A stretch of DNA of 64,000 nt, taken from the NCBI GenBank assembly GCA_905147135.1, contig LR990059.1:10439001-10503000 (forward strand). The letters are read 5' to 3'. Shown in pieces: positions 13,101-23,730 of the stretch (its first letter is position 1; each line of letters opens with the position of its first letter). Origin of the DNA: Blastobasis lacticolella. Its lineage: Eukaryota > Arthropoda > Insecta > Lepidoptera > Blastobasidae. The notes under the pieces are model-generated. The model was not told the origin of the DNA and ran no database searches. It saw nothing but the letters and a program-made list of their open reading frames with translations. The translations under genes were made by a program, and so were the position numbers.

Positions 13101-16100
13101 GTCAGCCGTCTTTAAATTTACCGCTAAATAAAATGAGTTGTTGTTTTTTGACTATCCATTTAATTATTTTTACAAATGGCACGGAATGCCTCTCAGTAAG
13201 TACTGTAGCTGTTTTCGCGTTAGTCTTTTATTGTGACAAAGCAGTAATAGTGAATTTAAAGACCTCCGTAGGCGCTGTCTCACCGCGAGTGGAAACAGGA
13301 CTACCGTGAACAATACCCCGCCGTAACTATTCACAGTTGCATTTATGATTCGGTCGTAAAACGTGATTAGTTCGTGATCCATTAACGCTTCGAATTGTCA
13401 CTGGAAGTCGTCGCCGGTGAGAGTAGCTAGCTGTGGCGTTTTATTTTATTGGTTCAGCTGATTTAGATAAGGATTTGCGGTGTGTACTGATTTGGCTTTA
13501 GGCAGGAGCCGGGATTGACCACTAGATAATGATGTGGCTATAGGCAAGCCGCATAGGGGGTAGAAAGAATAGTCTATTGGGAGGATAGGTTCTCGAGTTG
13601 TGGGCACGTATAGAATAGGGATAAGAGATAGATAGAAGACCTTGTGAGGGTCATGGGAAACCGATGGAAGAAGGTGGCACAAGTCGGTCGGTGTAGAAGG
13701 ACGCCTATGTCCAGCAGTGGACGTACTGCAGCTAAAAGACGAATATGATTACATTTTTAATCTTTATGCTACACACTGACAAACGAGCAGATAACCCGCT
13801 TGATGGTAAGCGGTAACTGTCGCACATAACATTACGAATGGCGCATTTAGGTTTCATATAACACGTGCAATGCTACTGTGAGGACTAAGATTACGCTGGC
13901 TACCTTATCCTTCAAACCGGAATGCAAACATTGTTGCTTGGCAGCAGAAATAGATAAGGCGGTGGTACTCGCCCAGGCGGACCCCCCAGGCTTGTCGAGT
14001 CCTACCACTTGAGTCACGGTGTTCCATTATTTCTGCAGATATCGGCCAACTTGTTCCGCACCCTGCCGCCGAGTGAAAATCCCGACTTTGACCCGGAAGA
14101 GGACGACCCCACGCTGGAGGCCTCGTGGCCGCACCTCCAGCTAGTCTACGAGTTCTTCTTGCGCTTCCTCGAGTCCACTGACTTCCAGCCGACCATAGGA
14201 AAGAAGGTCATCGACCAGAAATTTGTATTGCAGGTATGGTGTTTCATGTTAACTGTTTATATATTTTTTTAAAGTGTCTCATAAGGCCTTTGAGGGTATG
14301 TAAGCGGGAATTAATTGTCACGTTTTTAGGACTAACTTCCTAACCAACCAGCCGTAAAATGGAATGAAATCATGACTGCACCAACAAAAGCAAACATTCA
14401 CTTCTATGGATATTGGATAGATAGTGAACTGTTACATTTCATTGTATTAATTGCCACACACAATCGAAAATCGGTATCTCTCATCCTCTGCCTCAATATC
14501 AATGAACGTTTATGGATAACGTCAAATAAAACTGTAAGTAGGGTCACCTTCAAACGTCGTCTATAAGAGCGAAACTAAAAATTGTATAATTATGTTCAGG
14601 CACGCACACATTCTACACTATTACCGACTACACTAATATGTAAAGCGTTCTCATGAGGCATACCAAAGGCATCCATCTAGCTGATTCTAGCTACATGCAG
14701 CCCTGCCAACGCGCTGCATACCCTGGCCGGCCATTACGCGTCACCCACATCACAATGCAAGTTCTGTAAAACAGCAGGTGTTGTCAGTCGGTACCTATAT
14801 ACGCTTTATGGCTTCGGAATAAGAATTAACCACCTGTGGGACAAAACATGACACAAAACCTGCAGTAACAATAAAAATGCTGTTTAATCTCAATCGTGAA
14901 ATATATTTTCGTGTAGTGACTGCTTAGTAGTTAAACGAAAATTTACATAATATAGCGCTATTACGATGTCGTCTTTACTTTGTCTATAATAGCCAACAAC
15001 ACTACACAGACAGACTACATTATCTATCCGCATAGAATAGTTGTATGTACTCTTGAAGTCTTATCAGCTGTATCTATGTTGCTCCTGGGGTTATTCATAT
15101 TTCACATACTCCGGTTATCTGCGCGATGGCTATCTATCGATTACCTCGCAATACTTTCTGAATGAATGCCACTGATTATTCTAACTAGCTTGAATTAGTG
15201 TTGGAATTCATTTATAGCCGAATTGCTATGATTTGTGTATATATGCTAAGCTCGCGACTGTTCGTAAGCACACACATGCCAACGCAGTACATACACCCTT
15301 ATCTTTTGTAACAAGATTATAGTTTATCCGCCATCATGGACACGGCAATGCTATTTAGATTTGGGAAGTTCAACAATGTTGAGACTGTTATGTACATTAA
15401 AGCATGTAGCTTCATGTATAAAAGAAAAAGGTTACTGACTGATTGACGTACACAGCGCTCAGTTCAAACACTTGGGCGTGTCGTGTTTTAATTATGTGAC
15501 TCAGGTGCTAAGAAAGGGTTTAGAGGATTTCTGTTGTAAGGGGTTGTTGAAGTTAAAGCGGCGGAAAAAGTGATGCATGCGTTGAATGGAATGTTAAATA
15601 ATTAATACGAGTATGATTCTCGAACAAATACACACAGCGCCATCTATTTACAAACTGAGCGAATCAGATACTAACGCATAGTATTGTTTGCGAAGCTTTT
15701 AGATTTGTTCGACTCGGAGGACCCGCGCGAGCGCGACTTCCTGAAGACGGTGCTGCACCGCATCTACGGAAAGTTCCTGGGGCTGCGTGCCTTCATACGG
15801 AAACAGATCAACAATATATTCTTGAGATTCGTCTACGAGACCGAACATTTCAATGGAGTGGGCGAGCTGTTAGAAATTTTGGGAAGGTGAGTGTGATAGA
15901 TGAAGCGCTGGATTGCATTTTATTTTTTAATTAGACTAGCTAGGTATTCGACCGCCATCTCACTTGGTGGTAAGTGACGACGAAGTGGAAGTGGTTCTTT
16001 ATGCGAGATACCGTTCTGGGATCAAATCATGAATTATTTTAACCTTAAAAATTGTTTACAATTTAATCTTTAGATTGTTGTTGTTGCTTTAGGTTGAACA

Positions 16101-19100
16101 AGCAAATCAACCCTGGCCAATGTCTCAGTTCAATTACACGCTACTGCTGTCGTAAAACTCAATTGACGGGTGCCTTAGAAAGAGACTAATATGATAGAGG
16201 CAGACCAGCACCTCGATAATGCATTGCTAGCACCTCCATAATCCAGGAAAGGGGGCAGCAGCGTTTTCTGTTGAGTATTTTTAAGCACTACGACCGGTAT
16301 TATCTCCAACTCGACATGGATATTATCACAATAACCTCCATGTGGAGGAGGCCCGGGTCCAGTAGTGGACTTTTATGAGTTGTGATGATGTGGCCACCGT
16401 AAGGCCAACCGCAAACCTGACCAATGCAGCGAAGGCGCAATGCGGACGTTATCCATTGCGGATGTTCCATCAATCCACACAAACCGCTTTGGTTCAACCT
16501 TTATAATACGGCTAAGAATGTAATACGTTGTCTGCGAGTGTCTTCTCTGAACTGTACAACTTCAAAGCTAGAGTGAATACTATTTCTACACGGCTTCTTC
16601 GGCCGCGTCGTCACTCACCAAGTGCGATTCCGGTCAAATACCCGACTTCAGTAAAAACTAACCAGTTCTAACACCGCTCCCCCCCCTCCCGCAGTATAAT
16701 AAACGGCTTCGCGCTCCCCCTGAAGAGTGAGCACAAGCAGTTCCTGGTGAAAGTGCTGCTCCCACTGCATAAGGTGAAGTGCCTGTCGCTGTACCACGCG
16801 CAGCTGGCCTACTGCGTGGTGCAGTTCCTCGAGAAGGACGCCACGCTCACCGAGCCCGTGGTTCGCGGACTGCTCAAGTTCTGGCCGAAGACGTGCTCAC
16901 AGAAAGAGGTGGGTGGACGTTTTGTTGTCGTGTTATGGAGGTGGGCAACGCATTGGCGATACGCTTGGTGTTGCTGTCTATAGGTAGTGGTGACCACTTT
17001 CTATCAGGTGGCCCGCTTGACTGTTTGCTTACTGTATGACATAAAAAAATATGTTATAGACCATCGCGGTTGTTATTACACAGTTTGAGGGTACGCAACT
17101 GGGTCGAAATATCGGGCTACTCGTCAACAAAGATACACGGTAGGAAACCCAGAACATACCCTTAAAATGCATTTTATTATTATAGTCACAAAAGAGAAAA
17201 GTGACTAGATGTGGCTAAAAAGCAAAGCTGCTAAGAGGATGTGAGGCCGATCGGGTTTTTTCACTTAAAGAACATACATATAGAGGATTTGTTAGTGCTA
17301 TCGCTGCGAAAAGTCAAACTTTGGGTCACTTAACAAATTTTTTTTAGTGCCAGGTTTTGCACAGTCAGACAGTCGTTTTGTGAGTCTCCTAAACGTCTAC
17401 TATCACTACAAAGTGGAATTTTTCTTGTAGTAGGTAACCTACGGCTCCCTCACAGTCTATTAGTATTTATAGTTAGATATGTCAATCGGTGGGAAAATGG
17501 GTCATAGGGGCAACGTGTCATCTGATGGATAGAGGTCACCGCTGCCTATAGACAGAGCCTCAGGCTGTATCACGCGCAGCTGGCCTACTACATGGTAAAT
17601 TTATTGGAGAAAGACGCCACTCTAACTGAGCGGGTGGGATAAGGGCCGCTCAAGTTCGAGGTCATGCTGACAGAAAGAGGTCGGTGGCTGTTAGACTATT
17701 CTAAAGGGGCCTTTCAACGGGTAAAATCATGTGGTAGGACTCTGTCAAGCCTGACGAGTCCGCCTGAGTGAGTACCACCGCCTTATCTATTTCTGCCGCT
17801 TAGCAATAATACTTCCATTGTCTTGTTCTGGTTTGATGTTAAATTAGACGGCGCAATTACCGGAATATAAGGCATTTCATCTTAGTGCTCACAGTGACAA
17901 CGCACTTGTGGCTCTGCATTTTTGTTGCCTGCAATGTAAATGCATGAATCGTAGATGTTATGGGCGACAGTTACCGCTTACGATCAGGTGGGCTGTTTCT
18001 TCGTTTCTCACTGCCTAGCATATAGCAATTGTAAGCATCTTCCTACATCAGAACAACATTATAAAATTGTGTTAATTATTTTGGCTAAATGGATTTCTAT
18101 ATTTACATTTTTATCAATGGTAACGGACTTTGTATAATGTCTTGAGTAGTCAGCCTGGGAGGTACCACTAGCTTATCTATTTCTGCCGCCTATTAACACC
18201 GCTTGCGTTATAGAGTTCCGGTTTAAAGGATAAGATAGCCAGAGTTATTACAAGCATGATGCATATCAGTTTCTTTGTACGACTCAGTGACATCGCCCCT
18301 GACATCTATGATTCCTGCGTTTAGGTTTCATGGAACAAAAGTGCAGAACCGCAAGTTCTTTGCCACCGTAAGAACTAATATGACATCCCTTACGCCTGTA
18401 ATTGTGCTGGATACCTTATCCTTCAAACCGGAATGCAACAAAGCAAACGTTATTGCTTGGCGGCAAAAATAGCAGACTCCTCAGGTTTGACAGAGTCCTT
18501 TCGGGGCATCTGATCTAGGGTATCAAAATGTCTAGGCCTAGGGTATCATAAGGTATTCGTATTCAAAATATCTAAAGCCGATCAATCAGCTTAGTCCTAA
18601 GTCTTCACATCACAATGACAATGAATGTGCGGTTCTGCATTTTTGGTTCTAGAAATCCAAATCTATGAATCTTTGATATTATGGGCTTTACTTCTACTAT
18701 CTGTGTATAAAAAGCCTTAAAATGTAGCTGCAAAGAATTTCTTTGCTGCAAATATTGTAGTCAATGCGGAACTATCTATTTGTTTGTTTATTTTTTGCCG
18801 CCAACCGTGAGAGAGTCAACCATTGAATCGATTTTAATTATTACGTACGTGGGTAATTAATAATTGCTGATCGGAATAGAGATTACGTAACGGGCGATCC
18901 TCGACGATGTCTGTTGCTATGCTTTACTTACAAATATCGAATGAATACTTACAATGAAAGAATTATTCCAGGTCACCCTTACTGTCTTTTCCAAATAGCT
19001 GCCCCCCGCGGTTTTCACTCGCGCGCAGTTCGGATTTCTGTAAACATTCAACTATACCCTGGGGGTGCTACTATTATTAAAAAGTAGACTATGTCACTCT

Positions 19101-21227
19101 GGAATAATGTAGCGCCCTATTAGTGAAAGAAGATTTCAGAGATTACCCCTAACAAATAACTCACAAACAATATATACAATTTCTCTTTATAATATTAGTA
19201 AAGATGACTTCATAATTTTACAATATCACCAAAATATGTCTAAATAGACAGCATAGCAACAAAATAACACCATTACATCAGATAATATGTGTAATATGTT
19301 TTGTTTTATTTTAAGTCTCTCTCATAACCAAAATGATAAAACGTTGTTTTGCTTATATTATACCTAAATTGTATATTAAAAGATTAATTACGTCAATTCC
19401 AGGTGATGTTCCTCGGTGAGATAGAAGAGATACTGGATGTTATTGAGCCAGCTCAATTTGTTAAAATACAAGAAGCACTCTTCAGACAAATAGCAAAATG
19501 TGTATCCAGTCCACACTTTCAGGTATGTAAACACTTTAAATTACTATAATTGTACACAAATACAGAAAAATGTGTAAGATATCGTGCCGCAGGACTACGA
19601 CAATTTTTGGTGGTGCCGCCGCGTTGGGACACTAACTTCATCATCACAGCCCATAACAGTCCACTGCAGGACGTAGGGAAGTAGAGGCTATTGCCATAAT
19701 CTCCACGCTTGGCAGGCGGGTTGGAGATCACTAATTTATATAATACTTATAGATTGTGTCGTAATCGCATTGTAATAATCGTGCGTCTTGATTACTTTGA
19801 AGACGCAGCAACGTAATCCGAAATGAGTCCATCCTCAGATTATGATCAAATTTATTTTAATTCTACACATCTCTGCATCTCTTGGTCTTGATCGTCCTCG
19901 CGTCGTAAGAACCATCGACGTTTTAATTCTAAGTTAAACCCAGGTTAAGACAAGACAACCGCATTCTCAACGTGACCTTATCCGTTTCGCAGGTGGCAGA
20001 ACGCGCGCTCTACTTTTGGAACAACGAATACATAATGTCGCTTATGGAGGAGAACAACAACGTGATAATGCCGATAATGTTCCCGGCGCTGTACCGGATC
20101 AGCAAGGAGCACTGGAACCAGACTATCGTAGCACTCGTCTACAATGTGCTGAAGACATTCATGGAGATGAACTCGAAGCTATTCGACGAGCTCACCGCCA
20201 GCTATAAGGCGGAACGGCAGAAGTGAGTAGAGATATATCTATCTAAGGGTGGCGTTATTAATCTACACTTATGTGGTTAATATTATAAGAAGAGAAAAGG
20301 TTTTTATATGGGGGTAAACTCCTAAAGTACTGAACCGATTTCATTCACTAACAGGAGGCTACTTTGTACTTTAACTCCGGTTTACACATTTACAAACTAT
20401 GTCATTAACAACGACAACATTCAAAATTGTCTGGAGTCGAGTCTTTTTCTGAGGATATTACCACAATCCCCACACTTGGCAAGAAGATTGGAGATCGCAT
20501 TGTTGTAGTGAACAGGAAACGTTGCCGCTCACTTTCTGGTGTACAGAAGAACTAGCTTGTCTTGTTTGCCTCTATGGTATTAGTCACCTTGTACGACACT
20601 CGTTAGTCGGTGCTATACTACCAAAACTTCAGCTATTACTCACTGACCATACCAAGATCGGTTGCACCGTTCAGAAGATGTTAATGCAACTTTCATATAA
20701 ACATATCTGCGGTATAAGGTTCGACGAGACCAGTGACTAGTTGAGTGTTGAGCAGGGCTTTCTGTTCTAAACTTGATGGGAGACCTAATACAGAGCTACC
20801 TCTGCAGGTCTACCTCTGGTCTAGACCAGAGGTAGACCAAAGTTTAGCTATTAAATTTCGTATTCTTAGAGTGCATTTTGACTTGGTGCCTGGCGTCTGT
20901 ATTGAACGACACGTCCAATCGTAGGAGATAGTGGGGACCTAACGGTCGTGTCATGATAGATACGCCTATCCTATTCTGCGTGGATCTAATGTACTCCTAA
21001 ATACCCTATTGTTCTTGCCATACCTACTCCTCCAGGAAAAGTAGCAATCCTTTCAGTTTTACAACCGCCTCCGGACGGGTTAGTGGTAGTCCGAGATGCT
21101 CAAGTGTAGCCGTGTCTGTTGCAGAGAGAAAAAGCGTGAGAAGGAGCGGGACGAGCTGTGGAAGCGGCTGGGCGAGCTGGAGATCACGCACAAGCGCGCC
21201 CCGGCCGGCGCGTCGCTCGCCAAGTGA
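4101..21227 (+). CDS. wdb: PP2A regulatory subunit B56 (B' epsilon/alpha class), widerborst orthologue, complete, 8 exons
   Basis: B56 subunits dock the PP2A A/C core to LxxIxE-bearing substrates. Coding exons: 4101-4239, 8540-8736, 14039-14233, 15696-15886, 16695-16908, 19403-19522, 19993-20222, 21125-21227. All have GT-AG borders and the phases join exactly into 1389 nt, 462 aa plus stop. The protein starts [17 protein letters not shown] and carries the B56 HEAT-like repeat fold with family hallmarks such as [20 protein letters not shown] (exon 3), [16 protein letters not shown] (exon 4), [17 protein letters not shown] (exons 5/6) and [20 protein letters not shown] (exon 7), ending in a short basic [16 protein letters not shown] helix. 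Length and C-terminus fit PPP2R5E/widerborst rather than the longer B56-delta/gamma forms. Divergent from RAPGEF2. Intron 1 (4.3 kb) and intron 2 (5.3 kb) are full of old repeats. Alternative first exons cannot be excluded. Confidence 0.96.
4240..8539 (+). other. wdb intron 1: degraded repeats, no gene
   Basis: A 4.3 kb AT-rich intron. Apart from an old SINE copy near 6.3-6.5 kb and short pieces of the dispersed lepidopteran repeat ('lightning' fragments near 5.45, 6.84 and 7.34 kb), I see no coding signal. ORFs around 8.2-8.5 kb abut exon 2 and overlap on both strands, without family similarity. Confidence 0.6.
6290..6532 (-). repeat. Degraded tRNA-derived SINE
   Basis: Shares the body of the SINE family seen intact at 54.2 kb (plus-strand words CTGACCAGATTGGATCATGG, then ACACATTCAGTCGCCTGAAT), followed by a decayed tRNA-like head. 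Minus orientation, many substitutions, no clear target-site duplication. Confidence 0.75.
8790..9003 (+). mobile_element. LINE 3'-end fragment (RTE-like C-terminal tail)
   Basis: Begins 54 bases after the exon 2 donor of wdb. Plus-strand translation gives a broken version of the 'GRPKKRWMD...' endonuclease/RT tail common in insect RTE-like LINEs (KEAKEEMDW, then WPRQ, PGLTPRI), ending in an ATGATGATG microsatellite. Internal stop codons show that it is dead. Confidence 0.55.
9004..11299. other. wdb intron 2, first part: nothing recognised
   Basis: AT-rich intronic sequence with only short shadow ORFs. I see no coding exon, RNA gene or clear repeat. Confidence 0.5.
11300..11522 (+). repeat. 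Dispersed lepidopteran repeat family B, copy 1
   Basis: Recognised by words shared with copies at 11.9, 19.6, 35.4 and 47.8 kb: CAGTCCACTGCAGGACTTAG, TTATTGCCATAATCTCCACG, CTTGACAGTCGGGTTGGAGA, and an end near the GACACCCAC motif. It has no coding capacity and probably derives from a non-autonomous element. Confidence 0.7.
11925..12160 (+). repeat. Dispersed lepidopteran repeat family B, copy 2
   Basis: Same word order as copy 1 (TTATTGCCATAATCTTCACG, GCAGGCGGGTTGGAGATCGC, TCTACGGAGACTACATCTTT), so two copies lie about 0.6 kb apart in the same orientation within wdb intron 2. Confidence 0.7.
13760..14010. repeat. Dispersed repeat family E, directly upstream of wdb exon 3
   Basis: Contains the words CAAACCGGAATGCAAA, GCAGAAATAGATAAGGCGG and GCTTGTCGAGTCCTACCAC, shared with copies near 17.7, 18.2, 36.7, 38.5 and 52.9 kb. 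It ends about 30 bases before the exon 3 acceptor at 14038, so the polypyrimidine/branch region sits at the repeat border. Confidence 0.6.
14234..15695. other. wdb intron 3: nothing recognised
   Basis: About 1.5 kb of AT-rich intron with small shadow ORFs only. Confidence 0.5.
16290..16390 (-). repeat. Repeat family B fragment, reverse orientation
   Basis: Plus-strand words TATCTCCAACTCGACATGG, ATAACCTCCATGTGGAGGAG and GTCCAGTAGTGGACTT mirror family B in inverted order. Short and diverged; lies in wdb intron 4. Confidence 0.5.
16925..17048 (+). repeat. LINE/SINE 3' tail repeat (family C), just after wdb exon 5
   Basis: Starts about 15 bases after the exon 5 donor. Has the tail ACCACTTTCTATCAGGTGGC, CCGCTTGACTGTTTGC and GACATAAAAAAATA. 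The same tail ends the CR1-like fragment at 38.0-38.2 kb and recurs at 55.13 kb. The A-rich end marks the 3' side. Confidence 0.65.
17565..17690 (+). pseudogene. Decayed duplicate of wdb exon 5 (relic exon)
   Basis: About 126 bases in intron 5 closely match the 3' half of wdb exon 5 (16789-16917), including the bases that follow the donor. Translation gives [20 protein letters not shown] and then TERVG before a TAA. The 3' part keeps GACAGAAAGAGGT, but a short deletion removes the FWPK region. It lies 776 bases downstream in the same orientation, preceded by a family C-like repeat word (ATCTGATGGATAGAGGTCACC). It cannot encode a working exon. Either it is a local duplication or a remnant of a former alternative exon. 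Confidence 0.85.
17735..18530. repeat. Two adjacent copies of dispersed repeat family E
   Basis: The region repeats the words ATCTATTTCTGCCGCT, AGTGCTCACAGTGACAACGC and TCCTTCAAACCGGAATGCAA twice in different orientations, showing two old insertions in wdb intron 5. No coding capacity. Confidence 0.6.
19630..19735 (+). repeat. Repeat family B fragment in wdb intron 6
   Basis: Short copy with AACAGTCCACTGCAGGACGT and CTTGGCAGGCGGGTTGGAGA, matching the copies in intron 2 and at 47.8 kb. Confidence 0.7.
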
Positions 21228-22240
21228 TAGCCGCGCGAACACACACCAAGATCGATTTTATTTTCACTTATCTATTGATATTTTCTATTCAATTACATTT
21301 TTGTTAAAGACGTTATTAATTTTTTATACCTCTAATGATTCGTTCGTTCGGGTAGACCGTGGCCGGTCCGCCGGCCCGCTCGCCGCTCCTACAAATTAAT
21401 AATAGTTGTCGTCTGTCCGCATCCCGAATGCACCGTCATTATTGTACTAGTATTTTATATACGTTTACATAGGTCACTAGATTACTTTAGGATTTTTTAA
21501 ATATTGTTAAATTGTTTAAATAAGTTAAAAGTTGTATGTATTATTGATGCATGATCGATTGTACCGCATTTCGGATCACCGATGATTGTATTATTCGGGC
21601 ACCCAGCTTTCGGCTGACATGATTGTACAAAATGAGTAGGCAATGGAGAATGCGTAGACGCGCGGCGGCTGGCCGCGGGGCCCGCCGCGCGCTTAGATCC
21701 AACTATGGACTTTCATTTCAATTAGATGCTCGATTCAAAATGTAATTTCGTCGTACTATCATTTTGTATAGTTACATAGTGTAAATAGGCATTTATTTAT
21801 TATAAATTTATAGCGGTGTGATTTTATACATAGCTGCGGGAGTGGGAAACTAATTGGGCAAAATCGGTCAGAGCGAACAGGAGACTACTCATGTATCATG
21901 CATACAGCTCGGTAACTAAACCATCATCATATTGGAGTAGAACAATGCTAAAAGTAGATATAATAATTTGTAAGGGAATAGTCATTAATTTGTATGATAT
22001 TACTGTAGCCATTAATTTTTTCTATCATCACTTGTAGAGGAGTGCGGGCGGCCGGCCCGCGCCTCTGTATATACCGATACGCTGCGACCTAGCGCTAATG
22101 CGTATGTATGTATGTACACAGAGGAAATGTTTGTTATGTAAAATGTATTAACATTGCAAAAATTATATATGATCTTATATATAAATTACTATTATAGAAC
22201 ACAGTATGAAAATAAAAAAGTTGATTCACATGAATTGTTT
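21228..22240 (+). other. wdb 3' UTR with poly(A) signal
   Basis: Non-coding sequence after the TGA at 21225-21227. The first convincing AATAAA is at 22211-22216, preceded by AT-rich sequence, giving a UTR of roughly 1 kb. Includes GC-rich patches near 21.66 and 22.04 kb. Confidence 0.55.
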
Positions 22241-23730
22241 AAGTGTATGTAAGTAGGCGCCCCGCGGCCTCTAAGCCCGCGCGCCGCCCCCGCCGGCGCG
22301 CGCCCCTAGTTACTGACTCAGTTGCGTAAACTGCATTGGAAATACACAAAAAATTTTCACATTACTCGGCTTTTCATTTCTAGACGTAGCGCGTTCTCGT
22401 TCTTCTCTCCTTAGCTGAACCAACCCGTACTCGGTACTCGTACAAACGACTGGAAAAGTTTACCAGCGATGGATGAACGGAGTACATGTTTTGTTAGTTT
22501 CCTTTGTCTCGATTTCCTATTGGATTATAATTTTTTAAACTTTTTATGTACTGTACTTTTTGTAGTACTACGTTTTTGTTGACCTTAGTCGCTCAGCATG
22601 TTCTACCCATTGTGGTTTTGGTTCTCCCCAATCAATTTACCCTTTTAACTGCCATGCTCTGAATTATAAGACATAACGTGGAGCCCATCTGCCACCATCC
22701 GATAAATATCACTTATGGTGTAACTTTGTTGCCGTGGCCATGGGGGCAAGTTCTTGGCGGTTAAAAGGTTAACCATTAGAAACAAAATATAGAATTTCTA
22801 TTCTGTATCAAACGTGGCTTATCGGGTTGATAGCGTAAGTATCGACCTTTATGCGTATTATTACGTAAAGCAAGTCCCCGTTTGGACCTTACTACTAGGC
22901 GTGGTGACTACAAAGAAACGCCAGTAGGGGCGATTGAACTGTGGCATTTCAATGTCGCGGTCCAGCCTCGAACCTGGACCGGCGAGCGATGACCCTCGCC
23001 CAGATCGATGCGGCTCCAACCAAGTTCAAGTTGGCGCATCGTCATGGCGACCGAAGCCAAAACAACGGCTAGGAAGCCCGCGCGAGCCACACCCGCCACC
23101 TGCATTCTGTGTGATCGTGCCAACGGGAACACTTTGCTTGCAACGAATTGGTTAGTATATTTTTTCTGCGGTTATAGATAAGGTAAGTAAAATGGTTTCG
23201 CACATTTAAAATATGATTATAGTTTCGCAGTAACCTGGAATATCCCCCATTTCTCATAGTTCTTTACCTCTGAATTAGCCAGAGAATTAGCCCATATACA
23301 CATTTGCTCATTTTTTTTGTTTTACATTCCCAGTGTAGATTTCGAAAATTAATTATTGATTTCGGAATTTTATTCTATTTTCGACTGAAGCTGAATCAAT
23401 TTGTAATCGTCTCCATGGAATCCTATTTGCAGCGTTATCGATAATCAATATCAGTGTGTTTACACAATCCTGCACGACTATTGCCATGTCTGTTTATTTG
23501 CTATTCGATCATACATTGGCGTTTTAGATGCAAGACGTCTAACCAGTCTCACAAAAAACCGATCGATAGTAATAGTTAAGTGGCACCACACGATTTGAGA
23601 ACTTTGTTGGTGGTTAATTAACGCCTGCACTACCTCACCTTATTTCAGCAGGTAGTGCGTAGTTATCTAATTTCGTAATCGCTGTTTACGTTAAATTCTG
23701 ACAATTCCAGTTTGAAAACAGTAATAAGCT
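22241..23730. other. Intergenic region between wdb and the RIIa/IQ gene
   Basis: Contains a GC-rich patch (22256-22310) and a moderately GC-rich stretch at 22.9-23.15 kb with overlapping ORFs on both strands that I do not recognise and would not call genes. The leader of the next gene probably begins after the acceptor-like 'aattccag' at 23703-23710. Confidence 0.45.
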
